Assembly (NCBI RefSeq): GCF_007747655.1 | Contig: NZ_CP036274.1 | Location: forward strand, 7,998,001-8,062,000 | Direction of reading: 5' to 3' | DNA length: 64,000 bases | Origin: Anatilimnocola aggregata | GTDB taxonomy: Bacteria > Planctomycetota > Planctomycetia > Pirellulales > Pirellulaceae | The notes under the pieces: generated by a model | The model's input: only the letters and a program-made list of their open reading frames with translations | Databases searched by the model: none | What the model was told of the DNA's origin: nothing | Shown: positions 59,828-64,000 of the stretch, piece by piece | Position numbering within the stretch: position 1 is the first letter of the stretch | How the letters are laid out: each line of letters starts with the position of its first letter | Position numbers and translations under genes: made by a program

Positions 59828-61135
59828 ATGGTCGCTAATCCGCAAATCCATCCTTGGCAGGTATTGGAGCGGGAAAGATCACAGACCTATAATCACTTCG
59901 GTCGCTTGGCGAACTTCTCTGTTCACTGGTCTATTCGTGATGACCAGCAACTGCTGCCCAGCGATGCGCCCTTCTCGTCCCCGGAGCCCCCTGTGGCCCG
60001 ATTGTTTCGCTTCCTGGAAAAGAAACGCGGTACACGCCGAACCGGCTCCAACCTGGCCGGTAGCGTCGGCGAAGCGCTCTTTTTCGGAGCGTTGTTTCTC
60101 CTTGGCGTTGGCACCCTTTCGAGCCTGCTGGGGCCGCACGATCCTGGCACGTACGACTGGGGAAAGGGAGGCTGGCTGCTGATTCTGGTGGCTGCTTCGT
60201 TTGCCATCATGGGTGGCGCTGGTCTGATTTGGACCGCCATGCGCGTGGGCGTCTCGGCCGAGCGTCGCTCGGTCATGGCGCGAACCGCAACCGAACTCGA
60301 CCCGCTCAGCGATACACTTTCGACCGCACCAGAATACCCCGGCCTGCCAGAACTGAGCGGGCTGATTAACAGTCCGGGCGTCGAGCTGAGTTATCGCCTG
60401 CCCCAAACAGAGTCAGCAGGCTGGCGTTTGCTCGCATCCACCGTCTTTGCGCTGATTTGGAATGCCGTGGCCTGCGTGATTACGGTGTGGGCCATTCGTG
60501 GCCATCTCTCGGGCCAGGGGGATTGGCTCTTCACACTCTTCTTGTTTCCGTTTGTCGCGATTGGCGGGTGGTCGGTCTACTACTTATTGCGTTTGATTGT
60601 CATTCACACCGGCATGGGGCCGACGACGGTCGAAGTTTCCGATCTGCCGCTGCATGCGGGGCGCGAGTATCGCGTGGCCGTCTGGCAGCAGGGACATATC
60701 CGCGTTTTTTCGTTCGAGGTATGTCTCGTCTGCGAAGAAGAGGCGACTTACCATCAAGGGACCGACTGCCGTACGGAAGTGCGGGAAGTCTTCCGCCGCG
60801 TGGTATTCGAACAGGCCGATTTTTTAATCGAGCCAATTCAGCCCTTTCAGTGCACGTTTCTGCTGACGATTCCCGCCGATGCGATGCACTCGTTCCAAGG
60901 TTTGCATAACTCGGTGCAATGGCGACTAGTCGTCCGCGGTTCGGCCGAAGGTTGGCCAGAATTCCGCCGTGCGTTTCCGCTGGTCGTTTATCCCGGCGCT
61001 GCCACCTCGCAGTTGAAGGCGAGCCCTCCTGCTGTTCGCACTCCACTGATTCCCTACACACCCGCCATGAACGGGGGCACGAATCAGGGAGCCATCATCA
61101 ATGGAGCCCTGGCTGCAACGCGGGTGCGGGCATGA
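59828..61135 (+). CDS. Membrane protein with possible arrestin-like C-terminal domain
   Basis: The ORF gives 435 residues, although the first in-frame ATG lies inside a possible operator, so the true start may be downstream. The N-terminal part is basic (LFRFLEKKRGTRRTG), then hydrophobic segments at FGALFLLGVGTLSSLL, LLILVAASFAIMGGAGLIW, LASTVFALIWNAVACVITVWAI and FTLFLFPFVAIGGWSVYYLLRLIVI. The last 180 residues are soluble and beta-rich (TVEVSDLPLHAGREYRVAVWQ, FSFEVCLVCEEEATYHQG, CTFLLTIPADAMHSFQGLHNSVQWRLVVRG), a layout like an arrestin-fold domain. Its TGA overlaps the next ATG as ATGA. Function unknown. Confidence 0.7.
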   Translation: MVANPQIHPWQVLERERSQTYNHFGRLANFSVHWSIRDDQQLLPSDAPFSSPEPPVARLFRFLEKKRGTRRTGSNLAGSVGEALFFGALFLLGVGTLSSLLGPHDPGTYDWGKGGWLLILVAASFAIMGGAGLIWTAMRVGVSAERRSVMARTATELDPLSDTLSTAPEYPGLPELSGLINSPGVELSYRLPQTESAGWRLLASTVFALIWNAVACVITVWAIRGHLSGQGDWLFTLFLFPFVAIGGWSVYYLLRLIVIHTGMGPTTVEVSDLPLHAGREYRVAVWQQGHIRVFSFEVCLVCEEEATYHQGTDCRTEVREVFRRVVFEQADFLIEPIQPFQCTFLLTIPADAMHSFQGLHNSVQWRLVVRGSAEGWPEFRRAFPLVVYPGAATSQLKASPPAVRTPLIPYTPAMNGGTNQGAIINGALAATRVRA

Positions 61136-61572
61136 AAGGAACGAGCCTCACGGAAGAACCCTTGCTCAGCATTTGCCTGGGGGGGAGTCGCAAGCACTAC
61201 TCCGCCGGTGAAGAACTGATCGTGGAGTATCAGATCGACGCGATTGACGTGACCGACATTCAAGCGGTCGAAGCTTCCGTCCTCTGGCTCACGGAAGGGA
61301 AAGGGGAAGAAGACCTCGGCGTTCATTTTTTCGAACGTCGCTTGCCCGCAGATGCCGAAGAGGGGGATCTGCGGCCGCTGCGGCGGTTCAAGATTATGCT
61401 CCCCAACAGCCCGCTCAGTTATGAAGGTGCGATCATGCGCATTCGTTGGTGCGTGCGCTTACGGTTGTTCGCTCGGCGGGGCAAAGAATATGTCCTGGAG
61501 CATGGCTTTACACTTGGCTCTGTTCCCCCCGCGCCGGTCCCGCCGCCGGAACAAGCTACGGATGAAGATTGA
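61132..61572 (+). CDS. Small beta-rich protein, possible arrestin-like domain
   Basis: The 146-residue protein starts at an ATG overlapping the previous stop (ATGA). The sequence (LLSICLGGSRKHYSAGEELIVEYQI, AVEASVLWLTEGKGEEDLGVHFF, RRFKIMLPNSPLSYEGAIMRIRWCVRLRLFARRGKEYVLEHGFTLG) has two beta-sandwich-like halves. The 'P..P.SY.G..I.IRW.VR' block resembles the arrestin C-terminal half seen in the last part of the previous protein. The tail (PPAPVPPPEQATDED) is Pro-rich. The fold is inferred. The gene is the middle member of a three-gene operon. Confidence 0.72.
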   Translation: MKGTSLTEEPLLSICLGGSRKHYSAGEELIVEYQIDAIDVTDIQAVEASVLWLTEGKGEEDLGVHFFERRLPADAEEGDLRPLRRFKIMLPNSPLSYEGAIMRIRWCVRLRLFARRGKEYVLEHGFTLGSVPPAPVPPPEQATDED

Positions 61573-61577
61573 GTGCC

Positions 61578-62174
61578 ATGACCTCCGGGCCCACTGCAGG
61601 CAGCAATCCGTTCGCGACGAAATTCATTCGCCCCGGCGCCATTCCGTATCAATTTCCGCCCGGCATTTCGGTGGAATCATTAACAACTCAATTGAAAGCA
61701 CAACACTGGCGCGGTTCGATCATCGGTCCGCACGGCAGCGGTAAGTCATCTCTCATCGCCGCGCTAATTCCTACTTTAGAAGCACAAGCCCGAGTGATTG
61801 TTCGGCAGCAGTTGCATGGCGGCCAGCGCGCGCTCGATTGGCAATCGCTAAACTGGCGCAACTGGAACGAGCGTACGCTCGTGATCGTGGATGGCTACGA
61901 ACAACTCAGCTTTTGGCAGCGACTATTGCTGCGCGCTCGTTGTCTTCAGCGTGGCGCGGGATTGCTGGTGACCGCTCATCAGCCCGTGAGTTTGCCGGCG
62001 ATCTTCACCACCCAGCCGACGTTTGAGTTGGCCCTGCGGATCGTGCAGCAACTACTGCCCGACAGCGACGACCAGATCACTCCGGCCGACGTCGCCGAGG
62101 CCTATGCCGCGCAGCGCGGCGACCTGCGCGAAATGCTCTTGAGCTTGTACGACGTTTTCCGCCAGCGAAGTTAG
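61578..62174 (+). CDS. Small P-loop ATPase
   Basis: The ATG at 61578 gives 198 residues; a TTG nine bases earlier overlaps the previous stop and is also possible. Walker A is IIGPHGSGKSSLIAAL (residues about 48-63) and Walker B RTLVIVDGYEQL (Asp105). The RRL/RGAGLLVTAHQPV segment could be a sensor-like strand. The C-terminal part (QITPADVAEAYAAQRGDLREMLLSLYDVF) is helical. The compact size resembles stand-alone AAA/STAND-like domains. The preceding genes encode a membrane protein and a possible arrestin-like protein, so the ATPase may power or regulate that pair. Function unknown. Confidence 0.8.
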   Translation: MTSGPTAGSNPFATKFIRPGAIPYQFPPGISVESLTTQLKAQHWRGSIIGPHGSGKSSLIAALIPTLEAQARVIVRQQLHGGQRALDWQSLNWRNWNERTLVIVDGYEQLSFWQRLLLRARCLQRGAGLLVTAHQPVSLPAIFTTQPTFELALRIVQQLLPDSDDQITPADVAEAYAAQRGDLREMLLSLYDVFRQRS

Positions 62175-62299
62175 CACCCGCGCGGGTTACCTGGCACGGC
62201 CTTTCTGCGGTTGTCTTCAAGGGGGCTGGCGGTAGGATGGTGAGTGGCCTGCCATACCTGGACGCTGTTGCGAAGATCGCCTTTTTTGTCGGTGCATAC

Positions 62300-63676
62300 A
62301 TGAGCAAATCGATTTCCCTGCTGGCAGCCGCCGGTTTGCTTGCGCTGACGATGCTCGCCGGCAGCCTGCTCACCGCCGGCGAGCCCGAGACGGCAGCCGA
62401 GCGCGGCTATCGCTGGCTCACGCAAAAATCGTACTTGCCGGCAGACTTCACACAGGACGTCTTCGACGAGGCTTGGACCGAATGGCCCGAGCCGCTCCGC
62501 ACTCAGGCGAAGAACGCTACTCCGGAAGAACGTCGCAAGCTTGCTTTTTCTCGTTATGGCCTCACGCCGCGTCCCGATGATCCCACGAGGCCGCTGCAAT
62601 ATGTGGTCGATGAGAAGGGCGTTTGGACGATGAACTGCTTCGCCTGTCATGGCGGGCAAGTCGAAGGAAAAGTAATTCCCGGATTACCGAACTCGCGCTT
62701 CGCCCTGCAAACGCTGACGGACGATACACGCGCCTACAAACTGACGCATACCCGGCCACTCGGGCGGATGGACCTCGGCAGTCTGTTTGTTCCGCTGGGA
62801 ACGAGCGACGGTACAACCAATGCGGTGATGTTCGGCGTCGCGCTGATGAACTTTCGCGATGCCGATCTGAACGTCCATAAGAATCGTCCGCCACCGAAGA
62901 TGACGCACCACGATATGGATGCGCCTCCGTGGTGGCACTTCCGCAAGAAGGAGTTTCTCTATGCCGATGCCTTCGCGGGCAAAGGTCACCGCGGACTGAT
63001 GCAGTTCATGATGGTGCCGCAAAACGGTCCAACCAAGTTCCACGAGTGGGAAGCCGACTTTCAGGACGTCTTTGCGTATATCAGTTCGCTCGCAGCGCCA
63101 CCCTATCCCCATGCCATCGATCAACCGCTGGCCGACCAAGGCCGAGTTGCCTTCAATCGAGTTTGCGCCGAATGCCACGGCACCTATGCTCGCCACAAAG
63201 ACGAAACAGACACCTGGCCGGCGAAAGTCATCCCGCTCGACGAGTTGAAAACCGACCCGGTCCGACTGCAAGCACTTTCGCCCGCTCAACGCGCTGCATA
63301 CGGAACCAGTTGGTTCACCGATTATGGCAAGGTGCCGAACATCAACGAACCGAAGGGATACGTGGCTCAGCCCCTCGATGGCATTTGGGCGACCGCTCCT
63401 TATTTGCACAACGGCAGTGTGCCGACGCTCTGGCACATGCTGCATCCCGCTCAGCGGCCCGTTGTATGGAAGCGAACCGAGACCGGCTACGACCAAAAAC
63501 GAGTGGGCCTGGAAGTGGAAATGCTCGATGCCGTTCCCGCGGACCTAAACAGCGCGGAGCAGCGACAGCACTTCAATACGCGCGGCTTTGGCAAGAGTGC
63601 CGCCGGGCATGACTATCCGGATGCGCTCAGCGAAGATGAGAAAACCGCCGTCCTCGAATATTTGAAGACGCTGTAG
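62300..63676 (+). CDS. Secreted di-haem cytochrome c protein
   Basis: Starting at the ATG at 62300 gives 458 residues with a signal peptide ([26 protein letters not shown]). Two CxxCH motifs are visible: [21 protein letters not shown] and [15 protein letters not shown], far apart, as in long cytochromes with a class I-type C-terminal domain. The later block [28 protein letters not shown] is typical of a haem-contact loop with distal Met or His. It ends [11 protein letters not shown]. It is likely a periplasmic electron-transfer protein. The number of haems beyond two is not obvious. It is separate from the preceding three-gene operon by 125 bp. Confidence 0.88.
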   Translation: MSKSISLLAAAGLLALTMLAGSLLTAGEPETAAERGYRWLTQKSYLPADFTQDVFDEAWTEWPEPLRTQAKNATPEERRKLAFSRYGLTPRPDDPTRPLQYVVDEKGVWTMNCFACHGGQVEGKVIPGLPNSRFALQTLTDDTRAYKLTHTRPLGRMDLGSLFVPLGTSDGTTNAVMFGVALMNFRDADLNVHKNRPPPKMTHHDMDAPPWWHFRKKEFLYADAFAGKGHRGLMQFMMVPQNGPTKFHEWEADFQDVFAYISSLAAPPYPHAIDQPLADQGRVAFNRVCAECHGTYARHKDETDTWPAKVIPLDELKTDPVRLQALSPAQRAAYGTSWFTDYGKVPNINEPKGYVAQPLDGIWATAPYLHNGSVPTLWHMLHPAQRPVVWKRTETGYDQKRVGLEVEMLDAVPADLNSAEQRQHFNTRGFGKSAAGHDYPDALSEDEKTAVLEYLKTL

Positions 63677-63686
63677 CCAACGCCTA

Positions 63687-64000
63687 ATGAACATCGAGTC
63701 GTGGCAATCGCTGCAAGAAAAGATCGTCGCCTGCGAGCGCTGCCCGCGACTGCGTGAGTATTGCCGCGAGATTGCAGCTGAGAAGCGCAAGGCTTATCTG
63801 GCCTGGGACTACTGGGGCAAGCCGGTCCCGAATTTTGGCGTGGCTCCAGTGGGGCTGCTAATAGTCGGCCTGGCTCCGGCGGCACATGGAGCGAATCGGA
63901 CGGGGAGAATGTTCACGGGCGACCGCAGCGGCGAGTGGCTTTATCGCGCGCTCCACCGCGCTGGCTTTGCCAATCAGGGGCACTCGGAGAAGATCGATGA
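63687..64000 (+). CDS. Uracil-DNA glycosylase, family 5-like, partial
   Basis: The ATG at 63687 starts an ORF that runs off the right edge (about 104 residues). The N-terminal [11 protein letters not shown] block has the first two Fe-S cysteines, and [22 protein letters not shown] is the diagnostic motif of family 5 (UdgB-type) uracil-DNA glycosylases, which remove uracil and other bases. The active-site motif near the C-terminus is outside the window. It is 10 bp downstream of the cytochrome gene and may be co-transcribed with it by chance. Confidence 0.9.
   Translation, partial: MNIESWQSLQEKIVACERCPRLREYCREIAAEKRKAYLAWDYWGKPVPNFGVAPVGLLIVGLAPAAHGANRTGRMFTGDRSGEWLYRALHRAGFANQGHSEKID

Overview
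The window looks like a chromosome segment from a planctomycete (Planctomycetota), most likely a Pirellulales-type organism. This rests on gene content: four DUF1501 genes, one DUF1549/DUF1553 (PSCyt2/PSD1) gene, secreted c-type cytochrome/beta-propeller proteins, a DUF6798-like membrane protein, lpxK, and a type II secretion/type IV pilus-like cluster with very long pseudopilins. I saw no rRNA, tRNA, CRISPR array, prophage or replication origin.

Layout. 1-5015 (minus): DUF1501, WD40, DUF1501 and DUF1549/1553 genes. 5198-6451: a serine beta-lactamase-fold gene broken by one in-frame TAG. 6738-14066: a small Phe/His/Asn/Gly-rich secreted protein, a glycosyltransferase, xylB, two hypotheticals, a Nudix hydrolase coupled to a DUF6798-like protein, and a repeat cluster. 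14067-25213: a large secreted protein, a phosphatase-cytochrome c' fusion, a TPR protein, FKBP, lpxK, a BON protein, cysC and an acyl-CoA dehydrogenase-like gene. 25434-29072: M3 peptidase and a propeller/di-haem cytochrome. 29087-31462: mobile island with a REP-associated tyrosine transposase (RAYT) bracketed by its palindromes and an IS607-like serine recombinase. 31516-36257: two tandem DUF1501 genes (one fused to LamG) and three small ORFs. 36762-40784: sugar isomerase-like protein, VapBC-like toxin-antitoxin pair, pcm, aldo/keto reductase and a hypothetical. 40803-59507 (minus): an 11-gene secretion/pilus cluster. 59828-62174: a three-gene operon (membrane protein with a possible arrestin-like C-terminus, small possible arrestin-like protein, small P-loop ATPase). 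62300-64000: di-haem cytochrome and the start of a family 5 uracil-DNA glycosylase.

How the genes fit together. The cluster at 40803-59507 supplies two GspE/PilB ATPases, a PilT retraction ATPase, a GspF platform protein, five pseudopilin-like proteins, a 1791-residue GspK-like tip candidate and a zinc-ribbon/GYF protein. No secretin, GspC/L/M or prepilin peptidase is present, so these must be encoded elsewhere. The pseudopilins overlap by TAATG junctions, which suggests translational coupling.

The most striking non-coding signal is a set of short palindromic repeat families between genes, mostly arranged as inverted pairs like the BIMEs of other bacteria. One family exactly brackets the RAYT gene. 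Several predicted reading frames are artificially lengthened by these repeats, and I moved starts accordingly.
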